From: Mycobacterium sp. ACS4054
Lineage (GTDB): Bacteria; Actinomycetota; Actinomycetes; Mycobacteriales; Mycobacteriaceae
Length of the DNA stretch: 64,000 nt
Assembly (NCBI RefSeq): GCF_001667275.1
Contig: NZ_LZHV01000061.1
Coordinates: 248,001-312,000 of the forward strand
Direction: 5' to 3'
Below, in pieces: positions 34,115-41,578 of the stretch. Made by a program: the position numbers and the translations under genes. Under the pieces are notes generated by a model. The model saw only the letters and a list, made by a program, of their open reading frames with translations, did not search any database and was not told where the DNA came from. Each line of letters starts with the position of its first letter. Position 1 is the first letter of the stretch.

Positions 34115-35596
34115 ATGTCGGCGATTCTTCGAAGTGTGTCGCTCTCGATGGCGTCGGCGGCCGCGGTCGGGCTCGTCTACGTGGTCGGCCCGGCGCCGTC
34201 GGCGAACGCCACCCCGTGCGGCGCCCCGGAAGCCAACATCGACCCCCCGGCCGCCCAGCCCGCGGTGCCCGCACCGCAACCGGTGGTCCAGCCGCCGACA
34301 GGGCGCCGGCCGTCCCACACCAATGACCAGGCACCCCTGCCCCGGCTGGGCCCGCTGATCTCCCAGTTCCTCAAACCGACGACTCCCGGTCGCCAGGTTG
34401 CCCCGATGCGGCCGCAGGCCGAGGTCCTGCCACCCGGACCGAACCCGCCCGCTCCCGGTCTGCCGCAGCCGCCGAACGCCGGTCAGCTGCAGCCCAACGC
34501 CGCCCCGGTCCCGCAGCCGCAGCCGCAACCCGCGCCACCGCCGCCCTCGATCGCGGGAGCGCCGACGTCGCTCGTCGACTGGGTGACCGGCCCCGACGGC
34601 CCGAACAAGACCCTGCAACGCTTCAGCATCTCGGGCACCGACCTCGGGATCGCCTGGGACAACGGCGATCCCGCGAACCGCCAGGTCCTGATGGCCTTCG
34701 GCGACACCTTCGGCTATTGCAAGGTCAAGGGTCAGCAGTGGCGCTACAACACCCTGTTCCGCAGCTCAGACCATGACCTGTCGCACGGGATCCACATCGC
34801 CGACGGCGTCCCCAACGACCGGTACTCCGGTTCGCCGGTGTGGGCGACGAGCCTGTCCAAGCAGGTGGTCAACACCATCCACAAGGCGGCGCACGAGACG
34901 GGGATCATCCCGACCGCCGGCATCTCGATCGGCCGGACGCAGTACATGAGCTACATGTCCATCCGGCAGTGGGGCCGTGACGGCGAATGGAGCACGAACT
35001 ACTCGGCGATCGCCAGGTCCAACGACAACGGCCAGAACTGGGGGATCTTCCCCACCTCGATCCGCACGGCCTCCCCGGACGCCATCCCGGGAGCCGGGTA
35101 CACCCCCGGCAACGAGAACTTCCAGATGGGCGCCTTCATGAAGGGCAACGACGGTTACCTGTATCAGTTCGGCACCCCGTCGGGGCGCGGCGGCGCGGCG
35201 TTCCTGTCGCGCGTGCCCCCGGGCCAGCTGCCCGACTTGACCAAGTACCAGTACTGGAACGGCGACAACGGCGGCCATTGGGTGCCCAACAATCCGGGCG
35301 CGGCGACGCCGATCTTCCCGGGCCCGGTGGGCGAGATGTCGGCCCAGTACAACAACTATCTGAAGCAGTACCTGGTGCTCTACACCAACGGCGGCAGCAA
35401 CGACGTGGTGGCGCGGACGGCGCCGACGCCGGAGGGACCGTGGAGCCCCGAGCAGCCGCTCGTGTCGTCGTTCTCGATGCCCGGCGGCATCTACGCGCCG
35501 ATGATCCACCCCTGGTCGTCGGGTCGGGACCTGTACTTCAACCTGTCGTTGTGGTCGGCGTACGACGTGATGCTGATGCACACCGTCTTGCCCTAA
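34115..35596 (+). CDS. secreted DUF4185 protein, possible GH183 endo-D-arabinanase
   Basis: 493 residues. A signal peptide ends at about residue 32 (PSANA-TPC). Residues ~35-155 are a proline-rich linker. From ~160 the DUF4185 domain follows: DLGIAWDNG, VLMAFGDTFGY, WRYNTLFRSSD and NENFQMGAFMKGNDGYLYQFGTPSGR are typical five-bladed propeller segments. DUF4185 enzymes have been assigned to GH183 and shown to cut mycobacterial D-arabinan. That makes cell-wall arabinan remodelling likely, but the catalytic acids cannot be assigned with certainty here. AAAGG precedes ATG 34115. Confidence 0.78.
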   Translation: MSAILRSVSLSMASAAAVGLVYVVGPAPSANATPCGAPEANIDPPAAQPAVPAPQPVVQPPTGRRPSHTNDQAPLPRLGPLISQFLKPTTPGRQVAPMRPQAEVLPPGPNPPAPGLPQPPNAGQLQPNAAPVPQPQPQPAPPPPSIAGAPTSLVDWVTGPDGPNKTLQRFSISGTDLGIAWDNGDPANRQVLMAFGDTFGYCKVKGQQWRYNTLFRSSDHDLSHGIHIADGVPNDRYSGSPVWATSLSKQVVNTIHKAAHETGIIPTAGISIGRTQYMSYMSIRQWGRDGEWSTNYSAIARSNDNGQNWGIFPTSIRTASPDAIPGAGYTPGNENFQMGAFMKGNDGYLYQFGTPSGRGGAAFLSRVPPGQLPDLTKYQYWNGDNGGHWVPNNPGAATPIFPGPVGEMSAQYNNYLKQYLVLYTNGGSNDVVARTAPTPEGPWSPEQPLVSSFSMPGGIYAPMIHPWSSGRDLYFNLSLWSAYDVMLMHTVLP

Positions 35597-35605
35597 TCGT
35601 GATCG

Positions 35606-35647
35606 TGTCGCACCCCGAATTGTCGGTATAGATGTCGCACCCTGAAT
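35606..35647 (+). repeat. 15-bp direct repeat, possible transposon-end relic
   Basis: TGTCGCACCCCGAAT (35606-35620) and TGTCGCACCCTGAAT (35633-35647) differ at one base and are spaced 27 bp apart. They follow the DUF4185 stop and mark the start of the accessory stretch. Such paired end repeats occur at IS termini, but no transposase is attached. Confidence 0.5.
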
Positions 35648-35681
35648 AAAGCGGGGGCCCAGCGAGATGAGGAGATCGAGG

Positions 35682-35822
35682 ATGATCACCTTCCAGAACC
35701 CGGCCACCTCGACCGCCGGTAAGCCGCGGCGGCCGGACATCGAGGTGCGCATCGAGGGCGTGCACCGCAGGGACGGCGCTGTCCGGTTGGGCATCGTGCT
35801 CGACGGGCGGATGGCCACCTAA
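35682..35822 (+). CDS. 46-residue hypothetical protein
   Basis: A short ORF beginning MITFQNPATSTAGKPRRPD and ending VLDGRMAT, with a strong GAGGAGATCGAGG just upstream of ATG 35682. The basic centre and strand-like C-terminus match nothing I recognise. It may be a complete small protein or the N-terminal stub of a decayed gene at the islet edge. Confidence 0.4.
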   Translation: MITFQNPATSTAGKPRRPDIEVRIEGVHRRDGAVRLGIVLDGRMAT

Positions 35823-35864
35823 CCCATCGCGTCGCGCCCGGCCCCTCGGGGCAAGATGTAACGC

Positions 35865-36098
35865 GTGAGTTGGGCGAAGCGCGAAGGTAGGGCGCTCGCG
35901 GATCCGACCCTGACGGGCGACGCGTTGCTCGCTGAGCTGGAAGACTATGTCCGCGCGAACAATCCGCTGTTGACCGACGTCCGGCTGGATCGGGCGACCC
36001 CCACCGACGAGTACGACACCGGCGTGCAGCCACCGAGACTGTGGTACGACGTCACGTACCTGGCCGACGACGGCGAGGGCTACGGGATCAGGCCCTGA
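35865..36098 (+). CDS. 77-residue hypothetical protein
   Basis: GTG start; the protein begins MSWAKREGRALADPTLTGDA and is acidic, with a helix at about residues 15-33 and a strand-rich C-terminus (RLWYDVTYLADDGEGYG). Codon use looks like core mycobacterial DNA. It ends 3 bp before the degenerate tRNA-like repeat, so it lies just outside the islet. No known domain is recognised. Confidence 0.55.
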   Translation: MSWAKREGRALADPTLTGDALLAELEDYVRANNPLLTDVRLDRATPTDEYDTGVQPPRLWYDVTYLADDGEGYGIRP

Positions 36099-36101
36099 GT
36101 G

Positions 36102-36126
36102 CCCCGGCAGGATGTGAACCTGCGAC
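36102..36126. repeat. degenerate copy of tRNA-Arg 3' end (candidate att site, left)
   Basis: These 25 bases match 23 of 25 with 38221-38245, which is the T-arm and acceptor part of the tRNA-Arg gene. The two differences fall in the T-loop. Both copies are preceded by GTG or GTGC. Such a pair is what an integrase using a tRNA 3' end leaves behind. Confidence 0.55.
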
Positions 36127-36235
36127 TAAGCGCGCAACGGCTGAAGCTAGCTGCGAGCGAGCCCGGGTGTAGCGCAGCTGGCGAGACTTCCGCGTGACCT
36201 AGCCTTCGAGCCGGACTGAGCAGGAACCACGTTCA

Positions 36236-37606
36236 TCATGCGGGCTTACGGCCTGTGAACCAGTTGACGGTGTCTTTTGTCGCAGCAATCTTCTCTTTGA
36301 AGTCTGGGTCGCTCGCTGCCACACTCACGACTATCCAGACCACGCTGACAACGGTCCAAACACCCACTATCTGAGGGCTGAGCTGGAAAGGCGTTGCGCC
36401 GGGTTCTTTACTCTCGTTACAGATGTAAATCACCAATTTGGCAAGTAAGAGACCAACCAAGGGTATTACCCCAAAAGCAGCATGCCGCAGGAATTTTACC
36501 AGCCGCTGACGCCACGTGAGCAGTGCCAAGGGCACAGGAGTTTCGCCCGGAGGGATCAAGTAGTGGTAATGATGGGATGCTATTGCGCCCCCCGTGAAGG
36601 CTATTCTTTCACCCAGCGACTGTCCGGTGCCCGGTTGCGGAAACGCAACCCACATGCGTAGTTCGCGGATGCTAGCCGCAATTCTATAAAACTGCTCCGC
36701 CGACACTTCCGACGGATTATTCCCAATGAGGCCTAGCCTTTTTGGGATGAATGACTCGAAGGCGTTTGCCAGTAAGCTCAACTGGCCAATAATATAGCGG
36801 CGAAGTTCGATATCTTTGGACAGACCCGGTAGGGCCCACAGTATGGTACATACCCGGTAGAAGGCATTGATGTCGACTGGTATCGCTGTCTGCCAAAATA
36901 GGGAGTTTCCGATACCCGCGAAAAGTACCAACACAACTGCTGACATCGATATCGACACTATTCCAAAGGCGTTGAGCAGAGTTGACCAGTACACGTTACT
37001 GCTTTGAGTAGATAGTTCAACGGAAAATGCGGCTATTCCGACTGCAAACATTGCCGAAGGTCGCCTAAATGCATTCTCAGGCTTGTATATGTAGGGCGCG
37101 AACAGTCGACTTCGCGGCTCATGGAGTGCCAATTTGAAGACCTTCCGGAGCTCGTAACGCGATAAGCGAATTGTCCAGTCAGTGCTGTAAACTATTGCGA
37201 ACAGAAGGATGGCACTGCTAATAATGCCCCATTCGGCCTGCCAAAACTGCCTGTCGGGCATGTGAAGAGGTCCGCTAGGATACGCAGACATTCTCCACCA
37301 AAAAGGCATTTGCGAACTGGCGTATAAACACACAATTGCTATCGCGCAAACGACACCAGAAATCCACGAAAAAGTCCTGGTGGTGCGGCGCATGGTTGCC
37401 GGCTCGTTTGTGCAGAACTGGCGCAAATGCTCGTCGATAGATTCGCCGTATGCCGCTCGCAGCACATCAAGGTGCGGGCTGAACAGCTGCTGATAGGCAT
37501 CCGCTCGTCTTGTCACATCCGCCACGGTTTTGGGAATTGGGTCGCGGAAGGTGCTCAACTTCAAGCGCCGGAGTCCACGCGGGCGCTGAACCTTGACCCT
37601 AAGCAT
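36236..37606 (-). CDS. orphan six-helix membrane protein, probably horizontally acquired
   Basis: 456 residues with no family that I recognise. Hydrophobic helices lie at about 79-97, 126-142, 183-198, 206-232, 373-397 and 411-432. A basic cytoplasmic N-terminus (1-75) precedes them, and a long soluble loop (240-370) with a helical segment (AEQFYRIAASIRELRMWVAF) lies between helices 4 and 5. The DNA is much less GC-rich than its neighbours, with codons such as ATA, AAT and TTA, which points to recent transfer. ATG 37606 lacks a good ribosome site; a later start near the first helix is possible. It is the only intact gene in the tRNA-flanked islet. Confidence 0.7.
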   Translation of the reverse strand: MLRVKVQRPRGLRRLKLSTFRDPIPKTVADVTRRADAYQQLFSPHLDVLRAAYGESIDEHLRQFCTNEPATMRRTTRTFSWISGVVCAIAIVCLYASSQMPFWWRMSAYPSGPLHMPDRQFWQAEWGIISSAILLFAIVYSTDWTIRLSRYELRKVFKLALHEPRSRLFAPYIYKPENAFRRPSAMFAVGIAAFSVELSTQSSNVYWSTLLNAFGIVSISMSAVVLVLFAGIGNSLFWQTAIPVDINAFYRVCTILWALPGLSKDIELRRYIIGQLSLLANAFESFIPKRLGLIGNNPSEVSAEQFYRIAASIRELRMWVAFPQPGTGQSLGERIAFTGGAIASHHYHYLIPPGETPVPLALLTWRQRLVKFLRHAAFGVIPLVGLLLAKLVIYICNESKEPGATPFQLSPQIVGVWTVVSVVWIVVSVAASDPDFKEKIAATKDTVNWFTGRKPA

Positions 37607-38003
37607 GCGACGAAGGGCTCGGAGTTAGGACGTTCCTAAAGCGGCTCTCCCGCACTCGTCCAGTCAGCGAAGGACTCACGACTTGAGGCCAGATCAAGGT
37701 CGCCGGAGCCCGCAATGTCAGGCGCGACACATCGCCCCCCTTGGCTATCACATCTAACGAGCGGATCGACTCCCGACAGTCGCATCTGAGAGGCTAGGCG
37801 ATCATTGGGTCGACGTGTCCGGATTCAATGAATCAATCATCATGCGTTCGGCCCGGAGACTGCATCTGTCGGGTTCCCCCTCGTAAAGAACAACGGCTCA
37901 AGGGTTTAGGCGCAAAACAAGCCGGTTGCCTCGTTCGTGGCGATGGTGGCAAAGTCGGTGCGCAAGTGATTGAACGCGGTCACGACTCTCTTGGGCCAGA
38001 GCC

Positions 38004-38105
38004 TTAAAGATCTGGTGGTCTTCCACGCGCGAGACAAGTAGTTCGAAGATCCATCGCCACCATCACGGCCTGATACCGCTGCTCAGCCACGCTCAACTCC
38101 TTCAT
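38004..38105 (-). pseudogene. N-terminal fragment of IS481-family transposase
   Basis: A 33-codon reading starting MKELSVAEQRYQAVMVAMD, which matches the usual N-terminus of IS481-type transposases (ELSVxEQRYxAV). After this point the helix-turn-helix that should follow is lost and a stop occurs at 38004. Terminal repeats lie just upstream. It is a relic of an IS insertion at the tRNA-Arg end. Confidence 0.6.
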
Positions 38106-38112
38106 CAGGGAG

Positions 38113-38206
38113 TGTCACCGATCAGCCGAAACAACTGTCACGCATCAGCCGAAACACTGTCGGCCATCAACCGACATAGATCCGTTAGGCATCACCCGAC
38201 GTCATA
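38113..38206 (+). repeat. IS-end tandem repeats next to transposase fragment
   Basis: TGTCACCGATCAGCCGAAACA (38113-38133, minus one base as quoted limit) and its copy at 38136-38156 match 19 of 21. A more degenerate unit begins at 38158 (TGTCGGCCATCAACCGACAT) and another near 38186. Period is 22-23 bp at first. Repeated ends of this kind precede IS481-type transposase genes. Confidence 0.55.
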
Positions 38207-38217
38207 CATTCGGCCTG

Positions 38218-38290
38218 TGCCCCCGGCAGGATTCGAACCTGCGACACCGGCTTTAGGAGAGCCGTGCTCTATCCCCTGAGCTACGAGGGC
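38218..38290 (-). tRNA. tRNA-Arg (anticodon CCT)
   Basis: A 73-nt cloverleaf on the minus strand. The acceptor GCCCTCG pairs with CGGGGGC (one G-T pair), followed by discriminator A. The D arm is AGCTCAGGGGATAGAGC, the anticodon CCT is at 38257-38255 (positions 34-36), and the T arm is GCAGGTTCGAATCCTGC. CCA is not encoded. It reads AGG codons. Its 3' half is repeated in degenerate form at 36102-36126. Confidence 0.95.
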
Positions 38291-38330
38291 GGACCGACTG
38301 AGCTTACCGGCCGCTTGGGCACGGACGGGC

Positions 38331-39149
38331 TCAGCGCAATTCCGCGATGACCTTCGCGAAGTTCTTGATGTGGTTGTCCTGCACCGTGACGGACGTGACT
38401 CCGTACTTCTCGCGGTAGAAGTTCAGCCGGTCGGCCATTTCCCGCGGCGTCCCGCTGAGCACCGAGGTCTGCTCGAGCAACTCCTCGTCGGACAGCTCCG
38501 GGGCGTACTGCCGGGTCATCCTCAGGTCGGGCATGGTCTCGCCCTCGGCGGGGATGGCGGTGATCGCCAGGTTCAGCTCCAGCGAGTCGAATCGTTCGCC
38601 GGCGGCGTTGCGGACGAACTCGATGCGTTCGGTCAGCGGGTCGTCGGCCTCCTTCACCCGTGAACCGGTCAGCCCGATGATGTGGGCGTGCCGGGCGGCG
38701 ATGGTCAGCACCCGGTCGCCGTTGCCGGCGATCAGGATCGGCGTCTTCGGGTGATGCTCCGCGAGATAGGTCGTCATGTGTTTGAGGTAGTCGACCCGGG
38801 CGCCGGCGCTGGGGTAGGGCAGCTCGGCGGCGTCGAACTCCTCCTTGACGTATCCCGTGCCGAGCCCGATCTCGAGACGGCCCTCACTGAGCTTGTCCAG
38901 GTCGCCCAGATCGCGGCTGAGCAGGGCCGGCTTGTAGAAGGCGGCGTTGAGCACATACATGCTCAGCTTGAGCTTGTCGGTGACCATGGCGGCCGCGGTG
39001 AGCGCGGCGATCGGGGACGCCGCCCCCAAATGGTCTGGCACACAGAGGATGTCGAATCCAACGTCCTCGGCGCGCTTGACCTTCTCGACGAACGCCTCGC
39101 GTGACTTGATGAAGCGCATGCTCATTCCGAAGCGAAAATCCTTGGCCAC
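38331..39149 (-). CDS. F420-dependent LLM-class oxidoreductase
   Basis: 272 residues of the luciferase-like TIM barrel: FGMSMRFIKSREAFVEKVKR, ILCVPDHLGAASPIAALTAA and RLEIGLGTGYVKEEFDAAEL are typical of the mycobacterial F420-dependent subgroup. It should use reduced or oxidised F420 on an unknown substrate. The GTG at 39149 has CGGAG upstream at proper spacing; TTG codons at 39155/39152 are weaker. It follows the fusion hydrolase gene on the same strand. Confidence 0.85.
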   Translation of the reverse strand: MAKDFRFGMSMRFIKSREAFVEKVKRAEDVGFDILCVPDHLGAASPIAALTAAAMVTDKLKLSMYVLNAAFYKPALLSRDLGDLDKLSEGRLEIGLGTGYVKEEFDAAELPYPSAGARVDYLKHMTTYLAEHHPKTPILIAGNGDRVLTIAARHAHIIGLTGSRVKEADDPLTERIEFVRNAAGERFDSLELNLAITAIPAEGETMPDLRMTRQYAPELSDEELLEQTSVLSGTPREMADRLNFYREKYGVTSVTVQDNHIKNFAKVIAELR

Positions 39150-39178
39150 CAACAACTCCGTTCAACCGAGGGGGACAA

Positions 39179-40234
39179 TTACCAACTACGCGCCGCTTCG
39201 GCCAATCCGTGCACCAGGGCGCTGGTGACCGGCGACAGGCCGTCGGACCCGGGCAGCGGGCTGCGCGGGCTGATGCCGCGCACGCGGGGGGAGAGCTCTA
39301 GCTGGGTCCCGCCGTCGCGTACGCGGTTCACCGGGTTGTGAGGATGCAGGCCCCGCAACTCCGGCGGAATGTCTTCGAGATCGGTGACCACCTGATAGCC
39401 GGTCAGCTGGATGTGGCGGGCCAGGTGCGCGGCCAGCGCGCGGTTGCGACCGCCGGCCAGCAGTTGCGTGCTGCGCCCGATGCGTCCGTAGCCGTGCAGC
39501 GACACCGCGACGTCGACATGGTCGAGGAATTCGGCGAGCCGGGGCGACTCGGCCGGGTCGAACAACGCCGACGCCAGGTGGTGCGGGTAGCGGTCGGGAT
39601 GGCGCAGCACGTACACCGACGCGCCGGCGGCGTCGGCGGCGCGCTCGGCGATCACGTCGGTCATCTCTTCCAGTCCGCCGCCGTGGATGGCGAGAAAGCC
39701 GAACCGCGACCGCAATTGGCCGGACTCGGTCACTCCGGGTTCGGCCAGCAACGCCGAAAGCGATTGCGGCGCAGGCCCGGACGCCGACGCCCGGCGCGGC
39801 CAGCGGGAGGGATCCCAGCGCCGCAGGAAGTCGATCCAGCGTTGCGGCAACCCGTGCTGAACCGCGCCGTCGATGATCTTGGGCAGGTAACCCGGCCGCG
39901 GCGGACCCGGCGTCACCCGGTGGTCGATGTAGACCCAGGCCGGGGCTGGTCCGTCGTCGGTGTGCACGGTCAGCCGGTCGCGCCGGTAACGCACCGGCAC
40001 GCCCTCGGCGCTGTCCAGCGTCGCCAGGTCACCGTCGGAGATCTGCCAGACCACGCCGTGCACCTGGGTGCCGGCGCACGGCTCGACCGTGGCCACCCCC
40101 CGCTGGTTGATCAGCCAGTCGTGATCGGACAGCACCGCCGGCCGCGGATCGGCGGCGTCGGGACACCGCAGCGCCATCTGCCTGACGCACAGGTTCGACC
40201 CGTATGCGAAGTAGGCGTGCCGGCGGGCCGGCAT
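39179..40234 (-). CDS. gamma-glutamylcyclotransferase-like / poly-gamma-glutamate hydrolase-like fusion (Rv0923c-like)
   Basis: 351 residues in two domains. Residues 8-145 are a GGCT/AIG2-like fold beginning AYFAYGSNLCVRQM, with the conserved YGSN and a later acidic residue in DSAEGVPVRYRR. Residues ~170-330 resemble the zinc-dependent poly-gamma-glutamate hydrolase family (GFLAIHGGGLEEMTD with H184 and E189; AVSLHGYGR with H247). Both halves act on gamma-glutamyl bonds, so one enzyme could cut a gamma-glutamyl polymer or peptide and cyclise the product to 5-oxoproline (inference). It begins directly at the mntH stop. Confidence 0.75.
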   Translation of the reverse strand: MPARRHAYFAYGSNLCVRQMALRCPDAADPRPAVLSDHDWLINQRGVATVEPCAGTQVHGVVWQISDGDLATLDSAEGVPVRYRRDRLTVHTDDGPAPAWVYIDHRVTPGPPRPGYLPKIIDGAVQHGLPQRWIDFLRRWDPSRWPRRASASGPAPQSLSALLAEPGVTESGQLRSRFGFLAIHGGGLEEMTDVIAERAADAAGASVYVLRHPDRYPHHLASALFDPAESPRLAEFLDHVDVAVSLHGYGRIGRSTQLLAGGRNRALAAHLARHIQLTGYQVVTDLEDIPPELRGLHPHNPVNRVRDGGTQLELSPRVRGISPRSPLPGSDGLSPVTSALVHGLAEAARSW

Positions 40235-41461
40235 TTAGCCGGTCACCGTCAGCCAGATGAGCACCACGTTAAGCAGACTAATCAGTACGCCGACGCCCCA
40301 ACCGATAACCGTCGTGACGGGGTGATTCGTGTCCTCACCCATCAGCTCGCGGTCGCTGGTCAGCTTCACCAAGGGCAGCACCGCGAACGGTATGCCGAAG
40401 GACAGCACCACCTGGGACAGCACCAGCGCGCGGGTGGGGTCGAACCCGAACGCCAAGATCACCAGGGCGGGGCACACCGTGACCAAGCGGCGCACCAGCA
40501 TCGGAATCCTGCGGTGCAGCAACCCCTGCATGATCATCGCGCCGGCGTAGGCGCCCACCGAGGACGACGCCAGCCCCGACGCCAGCAGTCCGACCGCGAA
40601 CAGCACCGCGATGGTCGCGCCCAGGGTGTTATGGATCGCGGAGTACGCGCCCTCGATGGAGGCGCTGACGTCCCGGTGCTGCAGGTTGATCGCGGCGACC
40701 AGCAGCATCGCGGCGTTCACCGTTCCCGCGACGGCCATCGCCAGCACCACGTCCAGCCGGGTGACGCGCAGCAGCAGGCGTCGATGCGAGCCCTCGGCGG
40801 GATGCCCGTGCCGGTCCAGGACCAGGCCGGAATGCATGTATACCGCGTGCGGCATGACGGTGGCGCCCAGGATGGCGGCGGCCAGCAGCACGCTTTCGGT
40901 GCCCTGGAATCGCGGCACCAGTCCGCCGAGCACGGCATCCGGCGGCGGCGTCTTCACGAAGAAGCTGGCCGCGAACCCGATGGCGATGACGAGCAGCAGC
41001 CCGGTGATGACGCGCTCGAAGATGATCTGCCCGCGCCGGTCCTGGATGGCCAGCAGCAGCAGGGACACCACCCCGGTGATGATCCCGCCCAGCAACAGCG
41101 GCAAATCGAACAGGATGCGCAAAGCGATTGCGCCACCGACGATTTCGGCCATATCGGTGGCGATCGCGACGAGTTCGGCCTGGACCCAGTACACCAGCCG
41201 CACCGGACGGCCCATCCGTTTGCCGATGGCCGCGGGCAGCGAGCGCCCGGTCACCAGGCCGAGCTTGGCCGACAGGTACTGCACCAGCCCGGCCAGCACG
41301 TTGGCCACCACGATGACCCACAGCAGCAGGTATCCGAACTGCGCGCCGGAGCTGACGTTGGCCGCGACGTTGCCCGGGTCGACGTAGGCGATCGCGGCGA
41401 CGAAGGCGGGCCCGAGCAGATACCAACTGCTTTTGAGCGAGTCCTGGCTGCTCCGCGTCAA
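40235..41461 (-). CDS. mntH: NRAMP-type Mn2+/divalent metal transporter
   Basis: 408 residues with eleven helices. The metal-site DPGN motif is seen in AAIAYVDPGNVAANVSSG, and the second motif in ATVMPHAVYMHSGLV (MPH). It imports Mn2+ and other divalent metals with protons. The start is TTG 41461, with GAGGGG 7 nt upstream. A DtxR-family box lies 38 bp further upstream. It is followed with no gap by the cyclotransferase-hydrolase fusion gene. Confidence 0.93.
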   Translation of the reverse strand: MTRSSQDSLKSSWYLLGPAFVAAIAYVDPGNVAANVSSGAQFGYLLLWVIVVANVLAGLVQYLSAKLGLVTGRSLPAAIGKRMGRPVRLVYWVQAELVAIATDMAEIVGGAIALRILFDLPLLLGGIITGVVSLLLLAIQDRRGQIIFERVITGLLLVIAIGFAASFFVKTPPPDAVLGGLVPRFQGTESVLLAAAILGATVMPHAVYMHSGLVLDRHGHPAEGSHRRLLLRVTRLDVVLAMAVAGTVNAAMLLVAAINLQHRDVSASIEGAYSAIHNTLGATIAVLFAVGLLASGLASSSVGAYAGAMIMQGLLHRRIPMLVRRLVTVCPALVILAFGFDPTRALVLSQVVLSFGIPFAVLPLVKLTSDRELMGEDTNHPVTTVIGWGVGVLISLLNVVLIWLTVTG

Positions 41462-41498
41462 CGTGTCGCCCCTCGATTCCTACAGCCGAATAGAAAAG

Positions 41499-41517
41499 TG
41501 AGGTTAGCCGAACACTA
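41499..41517 (-). promoter_or_regulatory. DtxR-family (MntR/IdeR-like) operator upstream of mntH
   Basis: Read on the minus strand, TAGTGTTCGGCTAACCTCA matches the mycobacterial IdeR consensus TTAGGTTAGGCTAACCTAA at 14 of 19 positions, with an almost perfect right half. Given the target, MntR or IdeR with Mn2+ or Fe2+ would repress mntH. Confidence 0.55.
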
Positions 41518-41578
41518 TGGGTTCACCGGAGGGCTACCCGTCATTCGGCCGGATAAGCCTCGGCCGTCGGCGCGCCAC

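Larger units (their letters stand above)
37607..38217. other. non-coding, degenerate stretch of the islet
   Basis: About 600 bp without an intact gene. It has lower GC at the left and transposon debris at the right (listed separately). A reading ending VVTAFNHLRTDFATIATN at about 37910-37980 on the minus strand looks like a gene fragment, but I cannot assign it. Confidence 0.6.

Noticed and set aside
36163..36195. A tRNA-like 5' half (GTGTAGCGCAGCTGG) on the plus strand near the left repeat
   Set aside because: It resembles a D-arm, but no anticodon arm or matching acceptor strand can be folded; I treat it as chance or debris.
37910..38030. Minus-strand fragments resembling VEDHQIFKALAQESRDRV or VVTAFNHLRTDFATIATN
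   Set aside because: They are in different frames, short and lack a start; they may be gene debris but cannot be assigned.
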